From the NCBI GenBank assembly GCA_002110485.1, contig MOWL01000092.1, forward strand, positions 1-64,000: a DNA stretch of 64,000 nucleotides, given 5' to 3'. This DNA is from Emergomyces orientalis (taxonomy: Eukaryota > Ascomycota > Eurotiomycetes > Onygenales > Ajellomycetaceae). This document shows, one piece after another, positions 10,535-22,649 of the stretch. The position numbers and the translations under genes are program-made. The notes under the pieces were generated by a model. It was not told where the DNA came from and searched no databases. It was given only the letters and a program-made list of their open reading frames with translations. Every line of letters begins with the position of its first letter. Positions within the stretch are counted from its first letter, which is position 1.

Positions 10535-13500
10535 TCACTTGAACTTCTCCTTTAGCTTCGAGAAGATCGCGCTAGCACGGTTCTTCTTCTTCCTGGGTTT
10601 GCTATCGTGATCAGTTGCCGTTGTAGCCGCTCCCGATTCAGTCGGCGCAGTAGCGCTTGGTGTGGTGGTATTGGCAGCGGCAGCGGCAGCAGCAATTGCG
10701 GCAGAATTAGTTCTCGCGGGTTCCTGTGTATGTGGTTGTACTTGTGATACGGCAGGTGCGCTGGTTGTTTCTGGCCCTGTCGTGACGGTTGGTTGTGTCT
10801 GTTCGGTCGTCGGGGGTCCGGCGGTATCTGCTGCGGCGGCTCTCGGCTCTCGAGATTTCGGCGAAATGGACCGATCTTGGTTTCTCCTTGAGGCATCTGG
10901 GGCAAGAGCAGCAGCAGCAGGAGCTGCAGTAGTAGCAGTACCAGGTGCACTAGCCGAGGTCTCCGCCGTGATGACGGGAGCAGGTTCTCCAGCTGCATCA
11001 ACACGTTTCACATCATGAAGCAGCTCTTGCTCAACCTCCTTCTTCTCCACCACAGCTTCCGGCACGGCGGCCGCTTCAGGGTTCCAGTGCGCTTCGTCGA
11101 TGGACTTTCGGACCACTAAGGGAACACCAATCGTAGCATCTCCAGCAGCTCCAGCGGGTTCCACTTTTTCGAGCAGCTCCCCTTCGACCTCCTTCTTCTC
11201 CTCGACGGCGGCGGGGACGCCTGCAGCCTCGGGTTCCTTGTGAGCTTTCGCTAACGACTCCTTGACTACTTCGGGGACGTCGTTGGCGACCGTTTCTGGT
11301 TCGTTAGAGCCGTTTACATTGCGGTTATGCTCGAGCGGGACGGCACCGGCGAGAGCGGCAGTGGTCGATGTGGGAGCGGCGGATTGGACGAATGGCTCCA
11401 CGGGCCCATTGGTGCCGTTGGTTGTTACGGGAAGGGTGGTGACGGTTTCTTCGGGCGGTGCGAAACCTGCAGCACTAGCATCCTTCTCATATCCTTCCTT
11501 ATCCGTCGTGACCGTAGAAGTGACGGTATTGTTGGTGATGGTGCTGGTGTCAGGGACCGGCTCACCTGGCTGGAGCTGGATCGGGTTTCCAGTGCCTTCA
11601 GTCGCTGGGATTGGCTTGACTGAGAACTGCTCTGGTTCTCCGGCAGGTGTCACTGGGAAGGCTCCTGGAGTCGAATCCCGTTTACTCTCTAGCGTGGCAT
11701 CTTTCACGAGAGCGGCGGTGGTTGATTCTGGGGCAACGGATGAGATGGTGGCAGCACCGGGAACGGCGGTTTCTGTTTCTGGAGCCTTGTCCGACTCTTT
11801 GGGGACACCTGCTGCTAAAGCAGCGGTTGTGGCTTCTGGTGTAACTCCAGACATTGTTTCTGGAGTTTCTTTTCTTGCTGCGGAAGTTGAAGCTGATATG
11901 TCTTTCGCGGGGGGTAGTTGTTTAATATGCTGGCGGAGGAGAACGTTGTTGGTGTTATGATGGCCGTCGTCTTCTTGGAGGGCAGTGGGGTCTAGTTTCC
12001 AGGCACCGTCGACGACAAACTATTAGATAGCGTGTTACACAACAGGTCAGTCCAGGCAACGAGCTGAAAGGAGGGCTATATTGTTTTTAGGAAGGTAACG
12101 GCAAACAAAACAATTAATGAATAAAAAATTGGCCCAAAAAAAAAGGGCAAGAGTTAGCTGTGCGGGTGGATTGTAAATGATCTGAGATTTGGTAAGAATC
12201 CAGATATGCTAAACAGTATAGTGATGTAAACTTCCGAAAATTGAATAGGAAGGTTGGTAGTTGACAGTTGGGAAACTTGGGATGAGTGTGGGAGGGTGAA
12301 TGGGGTTGCGCAGTGCGGAGACAGAGGCGAGGAAGTGGGTAAAAGTAGGCGGAATGATGTGACAATTCGGCGTACTTGTCAGCCTGGAGCCCGCATAATG
12401 AGCAGAAGATGCAAGTCACAGCCACTAGCTGTAAATTAAACGATTGATAAAAAGGCCCCAAAACGGAGTCAAGACATTCAAACATGGGCAAAGCTGCCGC
12501 AGATGGCGAATTATGACGTAGTAGCGGTTTGCACTAGTACTAGCCCGGTACCTGGCGTGGTATGTAGTGATACAGCCAATGCGGAGTATTCGCAAAGTAC
12601 CTTGTGTTTTAGCTGCAGACAACCAGGGAAAAAGCAAAAAATACGAGGGCAGAAAAAGAAAAGCAAGGGCAGAGGAGAAGGGGAAAGGAACCAAAAAAAA
12701 GCAAATATCAGATCGCTGTCTTGGCCAAAGCTGCACCATGTTGAGGGGCTTAAAAAAGACTGGGATAAACGCAAACCCCTCTCCCGTTGTCCCAACAAAT
12801 AATTGAAACAAGCCATTGAATAATGAACTGTTGACTCCTGTTTGTTTCATTGTCCTTTTGCCCTGACACAGGAACACATTCTCTGCTCACCAATTGGACT
12901 CCGCGACAGAGCCCCAGCATATCATTATTTTTTTCATAGCCGCCGCCGTGGTATTTCGGGATTTTTTTCCATGACTCGAGAAACCGAAAATCCCGAAGCC
13001 ACCACGCACGCACGCACTGATAACCCAATGGCCTGAGCGAGCACTTGCAAGCGGGCGGATGGAGGAAAGGAGAGGGGTCGGTCAGAGCGAAAAGCCCACT
13101 ACCCATTGAGAGATCATCGGGGTGGCGGAAATCATATCATATGATGACACCCCTCTCTGCATGAATGGTGCATCTTTCTGCGGCGAAGACGTGACAAGAC
13201 AAACACTAGCGGAGGGGCTCAAAGACAAGACACAGATAAGGAACGCAGGATTAATCCAGGCAGGCTGAATATAAAATAAAAGTGAAATAAAATAAGATAA
13301 AAAGAAGAATAAACATCACAAGCCAGTCGCAACTAAAGGTGCGATTAGTTTGGTAATGATTTACCCTGCCTTTTTATTTCATCTTTATCTTAATTTTACT
13401 TCAACTTTTTATTTTTTTCGTTCAAAACTCTCTCTTTCTCTCTTTTTTGGTATTCTTTCTCTCTCTCTGTGCGCATACCTTGTAGAGCATTTTCCCGCCA

Positions 13501-14285
13501 ACAATCGGCACGGGAACATCTTTCCTAAACCCATCCGCCGTTCTATCCAGCTTCACTGACCGCGCCCAGTTATCGAATGTGCCCGTGACGTAAACCTCGT
13601 TCGCCGTCGGATCAGACCTATAGTAGTAGATTTTGAAACAAAATGAGTTAGCCCACTGATCATCGTCGCTCTTCATGTTTCTTCTTCCTCAATTTGGCTA
13701 TTGAAAATCGGTACGCGGCGGACCGAGATTTATCGGGCGCGAAGCTTGATACGGGCGATACGGGGAGGGGAAGGGAAATAAGGGCGGGAAGCTGGGAGCT
13801 GGAAGTTGGAGTTGGAGCTGGAGATTCTGAGAACCCGCACAACCAACAGCCATTTCCGCAAACCCCCAAAACAGCACAAAAAAAATTCGGGACGAATTTA
13901 ATGCCATTTTGTTCATCCAATTGTCCCCCATAATTTGTTAACCCCCCCCCCCCCCTGGTTTTGTACCGCAGCTTCGCGCACTATCGCATTTCCCCCCAAT
14001 TTGCTCTCTCTCGCTTCTTGTTTCGCAGGCAGCTTTCCGGGGCGCCAGGCGCCGCCATTGCGTGCGGTGCGACGGGGAAATTTTTATGCTTAGTCTCCCC
14101 ATCTCCCGTCTCCAGCTGTCGCCCAAGTGTGTAGAAACGCTCTCTCTCTCCCATGTCAAACCCGAGATGTGAGGAGGATGAGGTACGTACCATTGAAAAG
14201 TGTGTGTCGCCATTGGAGTCTTTGTCGCACTGGCCGCAGCTCGAAGAGACTTCTTGCTCCTGGTGTTTTTGTTCTTGTTCCCCAT
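10535..14285 (-). CDS. AMPK1-CBM (CBM48) protein, cruciform DNA-binding CRP1/MDG1-like, 572 aa
   Basis: Three exons join in frame: 14285-14191, 13617-13479, 12019-10535 (1719 bp). After a basic N-terminus (MGNKNKNTRSKK) comes a glycogen-binding-type domain split by both introns: THTFQW, then NEVYVTGTFDNWARSVKL, GGKMLYK, then FVVDGAWKLD and NTNNVL. The remaining ~480 residues are disordered, rich in Ala, Thr, Pro and Glu. They carry repeated motifs: TTAAL three times, and a ~39-aa unit with VVxxSxxxAHxxPEAAxVP and EKKEVExELL twice. The C-terminus is basic (SKPRKKKNRASAIFSKLKEKFK in part). Yeast CRP1 and MDG1 share this architecture; CRP1 binds cruciform DNA and MDG1 acts in pheromone signalling. 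Introns of 573 and 1459 bp are long for a fungus. Confidence 0.88.
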
Positions 14286-14983
14286 TGCTAGCTAGCTAGG
14301 TATGATATTTATAAGGGTTTCGCGATTTTTTCGTCTGACTCAGCTTTCTTCGGCAGTTGGCGGGCTGGCTGGACGGGGGGGTTTGCAGTAATGCAGAGCA
14401 GAATGCAAGGGTGCAGGATTGCAAGGGGGGAGTGTAGGCGCACAGACTTATTTTCTTCGTTTTATCGCGCCGACGGGCGTTTTTTGGTGTGTGTTGGATC
14501 GGCAGCTATATATTTTTTTTTATTAGAGAATCGACTGGTTTCAAATTGAATAAAGGAGGCGGTGGTGTTGTTAATAATGTTGATGTGGTTTGTTCTTCTC
14601 TATGACTGAGAAAGAAGGGCGAATTGTGCGGGTTTTGTAGGTAGTTATGCCATGTGCCTTGGAATAAATCCTCTGGTGGGTGTACCTATGGTAGTTACAA
14701 GGAGAATCGACCCAGGGTAAAAAAAAAAAGGCAAAAGGGGTTCGAGGTAATGTATCAAAAAAGAAAGAATTTGTCTCAGAAACAATTTTTTTTTTCTTTT
14801 TTTCCTTTTTTTATTGTTTGTTTCATTTGCTCAGGGAGGAAAAAAGTTGGACCCTGTGGCGCGAGTCTGGCTGGGGCCATTTTTTGTTCTGGCGGGTTTC
14901 TTTCTTGCCTTCAAGTTCTCTTGAGCCTTGAAACTCTTGAGCTTCCCACTTTTTTTGTGGGCTGCCTCCACCTGGCACCAGGT

Positions 14984-15047
14984 CCCAGACTCCCAGACTC
15001 CCAGGCTCCCAGGCTCCCAGGCTCTCAGGCTCCTAGATTCCCAGTGG
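14984..15047. repeat. 8-bp minisatellite, about 8 units
   Basis: Tandem CCCAGACT / CCCAGGCT units; the first five are near-perfect and the last three degenerate. Confidence 0.85.
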
Positions 15048-15283
15048 CCAGTCCAGTGCTGGAGGGTTGCAGACATCACGGAACCATTCGTTGGCACCTC
15101 TGGACGGGAGATTCTATCCCCCCCCCGACTACATATGTCTAGGACACCTGCCATCTATCCACCCCAATGGAAGGAGGATCGTTGGACTATAGCTATGGGT
15201 ATGTTTGTACTGTATATGCACTGTGCAAGAATCTATACATGCGTTGTTTCATTTTGTCCGATTGATGTACCACTACTAATAAA

Positions 15284-15284
<1 letters not shown>

Positions 15285-15371
<87 letters not shown>
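15285..15371. repeat. (ACT)n microsatellite, about 29 uninterrupted units
   Basis: About 87 bases of perfect ACT repeat flanked by imperfect units (TATTACTAATACT). It lies outside any gene I can support. Confidence 0.95.
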
Positions 15372-15372
<1 letters not shown>

Positions 15373-18300
15373 TTACTAATACTATTACTCCTTCTCCTAC
15401 ATGCGCCATATCCAAGTTTTGCAAGAAACAGTTGCTAACTGTGGTCAGGACAAGTATGCAAAAGAAGCAACCGTTCTTAGTTTTATATATATATTAGATG
15501 CGCTCACCAAAATAATTGCGCCAACATACCTCGCGTTACCTCTTATCTATAATTACCTCTCAAGCCTTTCCCCTGGGGTTCCGGGGGTAAACCGAATTGC
15601 ACAATGTAATGGGAACCCGGGTCAACGGAAGGGGATGCGAGAAAATATAGGCAGGACAGATAAATCATTTTCTATGGTCTCTCCATGGTTCCATCCCACA
15701 CACCCCATAGCATTGCTTAATTCGGCTCAAACACTATGAATTTACCCTGAGATACGCTGTAAATTCTTTTTCTTTTCTCCTTGTTCTTTTTTGAGGTTTA
15801 TTTACAATGGTTTGGCGATTGCCCCAACCGAAGGGATAGCATACATGCTGTTGTCTTTCGTCGATATAACTCCTTCTTGCGTAATATGAGGCCATCGTCG
15901 TTCCCCTAACGGTTCTGCCTGCGGATAATACGTTGTACATGTACGATACGGTTGTCGAATATATGTCCCGTCCGTGCCCGCTAACCAGTATGTTATCAAG
16001 GAACTTTTCCCAATCAATGAATAAGCTAGGAGTCAGGAGTGTGGGCAAAAGAATATCTACATGTAGTACCTATATACACCTATATAAGCGCCTTGGGGGT
16101 TCCGCGTCTCGATTTCACCCCTAAGACCGATGACAAAAGAAGCGGCAGTCGACAAAGATATAGTTCAACAGTTCAACATCCTTGGGAATATATGAGTTAC
16201 TATATACAGCTCTGTACAGCAATACGCATAGTTAGATGCTTTGTGCCTGCCTACTAGGTATTCATTTCCCCGTTCCTAGCTTAAATACTTCGATGATGAT
16301 TGTCCAATATTGCATTTCAACATTTTTTATTTTATTATTTTTATTTTTATTTTTTTTTGTCCTACAATGTACGGGTTAAATTCATTGTCAAGGTTATCTA
16401 ATTACCCGATTCGGAAGCTTGAAAAGCCTTGCCCTCGAGTACATGGGAGATAAAGGAAAAGGGGGTGGGGGGGGGTTTGAGTTGAGCAGCTTAAAAGAAA
16501 ATGTGAGGGTTTGATATTTTAAACGTATCCAAGGGTGCATTGGCGCCGTTGTCGATCAAAGTGGAGATTTTTTATTTATTTAAAAGTTTTTTGTCGTCCT
16601 CTTTCCGACGGAGTCTGTAACAATATGCATCAGAATGGTTGGGGAAGTTGAACTTATAGTTTTTTTTAATTTTTATTTATATATATTTTTTTTTAAATTA
16701 CTGAGGTATCATTAGTTAGCTAGGCAGTAATTGCAAATGAAAATATAAAAGTTTTATTGGTAATGTGTAGTAGTGGCTTCGTAACAGGAGAGTAGGTGTG
16801 TAGGCGATAATGATTCACATCTAAGATTTGGCGGGGATGAGAGAGGGAAGGGTAGCTTTAACCTAGCTAACTTAATAAATGTTCCACCGCCCATTCCAGA
16901 ATCAAAGCCAGAAACAAAACCTGGAAATAGGGCACCAACAAGACAAAAACAAGCCCCTCCCCCCCCTTCTAGAAAAGTAGTGGAAGAAGTGGGCATTCCC
17001 GCGTGGCCGTGGCTGGCTGAGTGTGTGTGATGGAAGCTTCAGCGAAGGATAGGGAAGAATCTCGAGGGAAAAAATAGAAGAAGAAATGGAAGGCCACTGC
17101 GGTTAACTTACTTATTAGCTGCCCCAGGTGGTCAACCAGCATAACCCATTTAAACAATTACCCCGCAATTATGAACGAGGAATCTGATATAGGCACCTGT
17201 TTGCCTGTGGGGCCCGATTCCTGATTCCTTTGCAATTTATCTTTCCTTTTTTTATCTTCCCTTTTGCTCTTTTATTTTATTTATTTATTTTTTGATCTCA
17301 TGATGGAGGTGATTTATTTAAATTCAAATGGAAAAATATAATATTACACATTCTGATGTAGAACACTGCTGATCAAAGTACCCTGTAGGATAAACAAGAG
17401 GAGATTAGAGTGAATGCCGAATTATCACCGTGTGTGTGTGTGAAACTGTAGGTGTGATGAAGGGTGCATATGTGTGCAAGTCATCGCAGGGATATCCCCA
17501 GTAAACTTAGCTGCAAGTGCAGCAGAAAGAACGGTGAAGACACCCATAGAATATGTATTCCATTATTCGGCACAGCGCATAAAAAGAATCTAGGCAGTTT
17601 ATATAGTTTATAGTGTACTGGCCGGTGTCTTCCCGTACGAGCGTTGAATTATTCAATTATTCAACTTTTCTCACAATAGAAGTAGTGTCTGAGCGACAAA
17701 TTCTTTTTAAGAGAGAATATCATAGGCACCAATATCGGTTAAAATGCCTAGGGTGCTCGATGGGGGTGGCTAGTCTGTCTCTTGGTCCTGGAGCCCATAT
17801 TTTTTTTCTAGTGTCTTCTCGAAGCCCATAAACGCTGGTGGAGGCTGGTTGGAGGCTGGCAGAGATTCCCTGTTGCTGCTCCAATTAGCCCTGCCGCCCG
17901 TAGCCTTAAACATTTTCCAATCTTACTAACATCAAACACTCTGACCACAAAACACACTCTGAAGCCCTCGCCCACTGCCCAACTGCGCTCTTTCGTGTGC
18001 TCTATGCAGTGTTGGTATTAGTTGCTGCTCTTCCCTCTACACCTGCTGTTTATCTCCTGTTCCCCCCTCTATTATTCTCCTCTATTATTATCTTCTTTCT
18101 CTATTCTCCTCTCTCGTCTCCTCTCTCGCCCTCGATAAACTCTCATCTCGCCCTCGCCTCATCTCACACTCCTGACATCTTACATCTTTAACCACACTCC
18201 AACTGTCTGCCCCTCATTCTCCACTCATCTCCGTCATTAACTAGCACCTCAACCTCCCACCACACACAACACAACTCGCCCCATAGCCAATGCCCCTCAA

Positions 18301-18583
18301 CTTCCCCAGAGCCCCCATCATTACTTTGTCTCCGCCGATTCTCTCCTCTTCTAATTCAGTATCCATACTTACATCTCTCAAGCTTTGTGCCCACCGTACC
18401 TTTGCCCCCCTCCCACTCCATCTCACCCCATCTCACCCCAATTAAAAGAAAAAGAAAAAAAGGCCAACTATTTCCTCCCCCGCCATTGCATAAGAATCAC
18501 ACGCATATATATATATCAAAAATCCCTTCCCGGAAACAACCCCCCATTTTTTGCCTCCCAACCAGTTTGTGGGCGTCGTCGTG

Positions 18584-19897
18584 ATGGCTAATAATATGTT
18601 CCAGGGGTCCAACCCCTTTGGTGGGGCTTCTGGCGTATCCAAGATTGAAGAGGAAGAAGAATCTGTCAGTTCACCTACAGAAACTGCATTTCACAATTCA
18701 GGTGGGCTGCGAAATCAAGCCCTCGCCTCTGCAGATACACGCACGGACCCTAGTGGGCTCGGTCAGACGTCAGGAGGAGGGCCAGCTGGAGGAGCTGGAG
18801 GGGGTGGTGGAGGAGTTGGAGGTGGAGGAGGTGTCAGTAGTGAAGCAGAAAGCCCATTCCGACGTAACAACCCATTCTCAGGCGGGCCGCAGGACCAACA
18901 TGCTCCAGTCTCATTCTCCTCCATCGGAGGCTCCCAGGAATCATCCGGGTTCCCTAATAACTACGCCCTAGGCCGCCGCACATCCGTATCCGCCGAATCC
19001 CTGAACCCCTCCAATTCCGGTGCAGATTGCTGGGTCCCGCCTTACCACCCCAAAACCCCCGAACAAGTGTCCCGCCTCCAACACGCCGTCAGCTCCAATT
19101 TCCTCTTCTCCCATCTAGACGAAGAGCAATTCGAGACCGTCCTCAACGCCCTTGTCGAGAAACCAATACCTGCCAAGGACATCAAGGTGATCGCCCAGGG
19201 CGACGCAGGTGACTTCTTCTACATCGTCGAAGAGGGCAAGTTCGACATCTACATCAACCCCGCCGGTTCCGTCCAGCCAGGTACATCCGGCCTAGGCACG
19301 AAAGTCGACACAATCGGCCCCGGCGGCTCCTTTGGCGAACTAGCACTCATGTACAACGCCCCCCGCGCTGCCACGGTGGTCTCCACAGAACCCAAATCCA
19401 CCCTCTGGGCCCTCGACCGCATCACCTTCCGCCGCATCCTCATGGACGCCGCTTTCCAACGCCGCCGCATGTATGAAGCTTTCCTCGAAGAAGTGCCCCT
19501 CCTCGCCTCCCTGAAACCCTACGAACGCGCCAAGATCGCCGACGCCCTCGACACCGTCAAGCACCCGGCCGGCTCAACGATTATCACAGAGGGTGACCCG
19601 GGAAATACATTCTACCTCCTCGAATCCGGGGAAGCGGCCGCATTTAAGAATGGCATTGAGGGATCAGTGATGAAATATAAGCGGGGAGATTATTTTGGCG
19701 AGTTGGCGCTGCTTGATGAGAAACCGAGGGCGGCGAGTGTTGTGGCCATGACGGATGTTAAAGTTGCGCAGTTGGGGAGGGATGGGTTTAAGAGGCTGTT
19801 GGGCCCTGTGGAGGATATTATGCGGAGGGCGGAGTATGATCCTTCTACGAGTAGTGCTGCTGCCTTGCCGACGTCGGCGGAGACGCCGTCGAAATGA
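18584..19897 (+). CDS. pkaR: cAMP-dependent protein kinase regulatory subunit, 437 aa
   Basis: One exon from the first in-frame ATG (MANNMFQGSNPFGG); an upstream extension of the frame has no ATG. The N-terminus is disordered, with a Gly-rich run (about residues 65-85). The inhibitor site is RRTSV (residues 131-135; S134 is a phosphorylatable pseudosubstrate serine). Two cyclic-nucleotide-binding domains follow. Their phosphate-binding cassettes are FGELALMYNAPRAATV (from residue 250) and FGELALLDEKPRAASV (from residue 371), each with the cAMP-contacting Glu and Arg. It holds the PKA catalytic subunit inactive until cAMP binds. I see no obvious RII-type dimerisation helix pair at the N-terminus. 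The long pyrimidine-rich leader fits a constitutively regulated signalling gene. Orthologue of yeast BCY1. Confidence 0.96.
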   Translation: MANNMFQGSNPFGGASGVSKIEEEEESVSSPTETAFHNSGGLRNQALASADTRTDPSGLGQTSGGGPAGGAGGGGGGVGGGGGVSSEAESPFRRNNPFSGGPQDQHAPVSFSSIGGSQESSGFPNNYALGRRTSVSAESLNPSNSGADCWVPPYHPKTPEQVSRLQHAVSSNFLFSHLDEEQFETVLNALVEKPIPAKDIKVIAQGDAGDFFYIVEEGKFDIYINPAGSVQPGTSGLGTKVDTIGPGGSFGELALMYNAPRAATVVSTEPKSTLWALDRITFRRILMDAAFQRRRMYEAFLEEVPLLASLKPYERAKIADALDTVKHPAGSTIITEGDPGNTFYLLESGEAAAFKNGIEGSVMKYKRGDYFGELALLDEKPRAASVVAMTDVKVAQLGRDGFKRLLGPVEDIMRRAEYDPSTSSAAALPTSAETPSK

Positions 19898-20963
19898 ACT
19901 TTTTTTATATTTTATGGCATTGGTATGGTTATAGTATTTGTTTTTAGGTAGTTAACGAACTGGTTTTGGCATCAAAATCCTGCAGCAATTCGCAGGCTTT
20001 TTTTCATTCTTTCTGCTTTCCTGCCTTTTTCCCTTTTTCTTTTTCTTCTTATTTTTATATTTTTTATTTATTTTACCTTTTCTTTTTTTTGCTTCTGGAG
20101 TAGGTAGCTATCTAGCTAGTTTTCTTTTGCATATTGCATTTTTGCTTTTATTTCTTAATTTTAGCTACTATTTCCTTCTCCTTTTTCTTTTTGTTTCTTT
20201 TCTTTTTTTTTTTACTTTTGAAAGTGCTATTGCTGTTGCTTCATATGCATTAACTTTTTTTTTTTTTGTCTCCCCCCGTTGACTTTTGCTTCCTGAGGAG
20301 GAAAAAGAAATTCAAAGCAAAAAATTTTCAACGTTTTTGAAGATGGCAGGAGGAAGCCGGGTATGGTTCCTGGCATCTTATATCTTGTCATGTCCCGTCC
20401 TGTCCTGTCCTGTCCTGTCTAGCTCGGTTGTCATTGTCATGTTATCATGTGGGTAGTATATATTGGGGGGAAAGGAAAGTAATACAAACTGACTCTTTTG
20501 ATTCTTTTTCTTCTTAAAATCTATTTATTCAAACCCTTTTTGAGAAGGGAGTGAGGAGCGTTTCAAAATATATATATATATTCATCTAAAGTATTGGGTG
20601 GGGGGGTTGTCGTTGATACAGTAGGTTCTTGTTTCCCAGGTGACTATTAAAAGGAAAGATACAATTTTTGACGTGATGTGTGGTGTGAATTATAGTATCT
20701 TCATAGCTTTTGTTATCACAATGGAATAGTTATATAGAAGTATTTCTCTTCGTGTCTTTTAACACCACATCCATCATTCTCAGCCCTGGCCCGGGCTTCT
20801 GTAATTTGGTTATTCTCTACCTAGTCATGTTATATACTTAGATATATATATACCCTTTTACTTGAGGTATACAATAACCATCCTGGTCTATAATATACCA
20901 ACAAAAAGTGGATCAATCAATCCCATCCAATCCAACCCAATCACCCCATCTCCCTCCCCTCTT
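19898..20963. other. Intergenic, T-rich; convergent 3' ends
   Basis: Lies between pkaR (+) and the dioxygenase gene (-). Long T-runs and a short TGTCC/TCCTG tandem (about 20395-20420) are present. No gene seen. Confidence 0.6.
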
Positions 20964-22058
20964 TCACCTCCGAACAACCAAATCACTCCGAATAACCCAC
21001 TTCTCCCCACCCTTCACCTCCCGCCCTTCATGTAGCAGACATCGCTCTCCATGCCGATGGAGTAGAGCCATGCCCGTCTCTAGCCCGACAATTAGTGGCT
21101 CCGGCTGCGGCTCCGGTGACGATTTTGATTTTGGCTTTTGTTTTGGTTTGGAAGGGAGTTCTTCAGGGTAGAAGACGGTTTCGCCGCCTGTGCAGGTTGT
21201 AAGGTAGATGAGGAGGGTCCAGGTGGTTTTTGCGCGGATGGTTGGGGTGGTGTTGGTTGGGGGAATGGTGATGGGTACGGAGTCGTCGTCTGGGGAAATT
21301 TTTTTTTTCGCGTGCGTGTGTTAGTTAGGATGAATGGAGTGAAACTTGGGGATTGGAGAGGGGATACATTTGTGATGGGAAGCTTTTTTTATTTTTATTC
21401 TATTTTATCGGGCTTCTAGGGGGATAAACGGTTTGGTATCTTGTATATAATAACCACCCCCCCCCCCCCCACCCCACCATCTTTTTTCATTTAATTTTTA
21501 GTTCCTACCCTTGAAAATAATTCCCAGATGGCAGGAGAACAGAGAGATAAAAACAAAAACAAAAACAAAAGACTTACAATGCTTATCGAAAAACTGCCCC
21601 GGGTCATATCTATAAATCCGTATGTTCGGATTCAAACCAAGTACCTCCCTTCCCCATAACCCAGCACCAGCAACCCCTTCCTCCGAGACCAACTGCTTCA
21701 ATCCAGTAGAGCTCCACAGCCTCTCCGCAAACGCCGGATCATGCACCTGGAACCGGTCATTGACGCGCACAGCCTCGTCCTTCTTGGGTCGTTTCGGCGT
21801 CGTGACCAGCGGCAGAGACGAGAGGAAGGAGACGTAGGATTTGCATAGGGTTGAGGTGAGGAGGTTGCGGATTATGAGGATTTGGTCGTCGAGGAGGGTT
21901 TCGAGGTATAGATCTGAGGCGGGGATGAGGGGTTTTAGGGCGGGCCAGTTTGGGGGGTTGGTGTCGTCGTTGCTGTTGCTGTTTTGTTGCGGGGTAGGGA
22001 TTTTGGTGGAGGAGGGTGGTGGTTCTTTTGCGGTTCTTTTGTTGCTTTTTGGCGCCAT
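20964..22058 (-). CDS. 2-oxoglutarate-Fe(II) dioxygenase, prolyl-4-hydroxylase-like, 268 aa
   Basis: Two exons: 22058-21578 and 21289-20964 (807 bp), with a 288-bp intron. After a basic, Pro/Ser-rich N-terminus comes the double-stranded beta-helix domain. NPNIRIYRYDPGQFFDKHYDDD carries the HxD iron motif split by the intron (H160, D162). LIYLTTCTGGETVFY forms the next strands, and LLHEGREVKGGEKWVIRSDL supplies the distal iron His (H247) and the 2OG-binding Arg (R261). All catalytic residues are present. The family hydroxylates proteins, often on proline, using O2 and 2OG; the substrate cannot be read from sequence. No signal peptide is seen, so it is probably cytosolic or nuclear. A poly-C tract lies inside the intron. 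Confidence 0.88.
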
Positions 22059-22567
22059 GTTTCTGGTATATAAATATGGATGCTATATTGAATATGGCAG
22101 TTTGACGGGTGTAGATTTATTATTATTATTTCCTTTTCTACAGAAGGAATTTGAAACTGAATGTGATTCAATGTTTTTTGTCTGGAGATGAGTTAGCTTC
22201 ATGATCATCTGCTTCATTTCACCAGCAAATCGCACCCTATATTATCATGGGGCAGAGCATATTCATGATTGGGGGATATTTATTAAAGCATGATAGTATA
22301 ATAAAGAGAGCTTCATATGTTAACTTACAGGCCAGGGTATTCGAGTCAGAGAGCTAGCATGTGCTTCGATTGCGCCCAGGTTAACTAAGGTAACTAACTA
22401 CCCTATGGGACCGACCTGCGTAGTTTTGGATATCCAGGAAACAACGATGAGCAAGCATGTGTCTGCTACATCTTGCCAGGCTCGTTCCATTACCAGAGGT
22501 CCAGAATATTACTAGTCCAAAAAGAAAAATTTAAATGTACATTTTAAAAAAATAACATATCGTAAAA
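22059..22567. other. Intergenic between the dioxygenase start and tRNA-Val
   Basis: No gene seen. It should contain the dioxygenase promoter. A T-run (minus strand) just beyond the tRNA 3' end would stop RNA polymerase III. Confidence 0.55.
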
Positions 22568-22649
22568 TGATCGATGCAGGGATCGAACCTGCGATCTCCC
22601 GCGATTTTTCTCTGTAAAGCGGGCGCCTTGACCACTGGGCCAATCGATC
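22568..22649 (-). tRNA. tRNA-Val, anticodon UAC, with a 9-nt intron
   Basis: The minus strand folds as a complete cloverleaf: acceptor GATCGAT paired with ATCGATC, D-arm with A box TGGCCCAGTGG, anticodon stem CCCGC/GCGGG, T-arm GCAGG-TTCGATC-CCTGC with B box GGTTCGATCCC. The 16-nt anticodon loop implies an intron; placing GAGAAAAAT after position 37 leaves loop TTTACAC with anticodon TAC (valine, GUA codons). The mature length is 73 nt including discriminator A. TTTT follows the 3' end. CCA is not encoded, as normal for eukaryotes. Confidence 0.92.

Larger units (their letters stand above)
14286..18583. other. Large divergent intergenic region (promoters of the CBM48 gene and pkaR)
   Basis: 4.3 kb with no gene recognised. 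It contains an 8-bp minisatellite, a long ACT array, scattered T-runs and, from about 17940 to 18540, a strongly pyrimidine-rich stretch that looks like the promoter and long 5' UTR of the PKA regulatory subunit gene. Short ORFs on both strands lack family resemblance. Confidence 0.55.

Noticed and set aside
11262..11960. Plus-strand 232-codon ORF
   Set aside because: Antisense shadow of the Ala/Thr-rich CBM48-protein tail; opposite-strand GC-rich bias keeps it open.
14928..15497. ORF with a long poly-Thr stretch
   Set aside because: Produced by the ACT microsatellite; no conserved sequence on either side.
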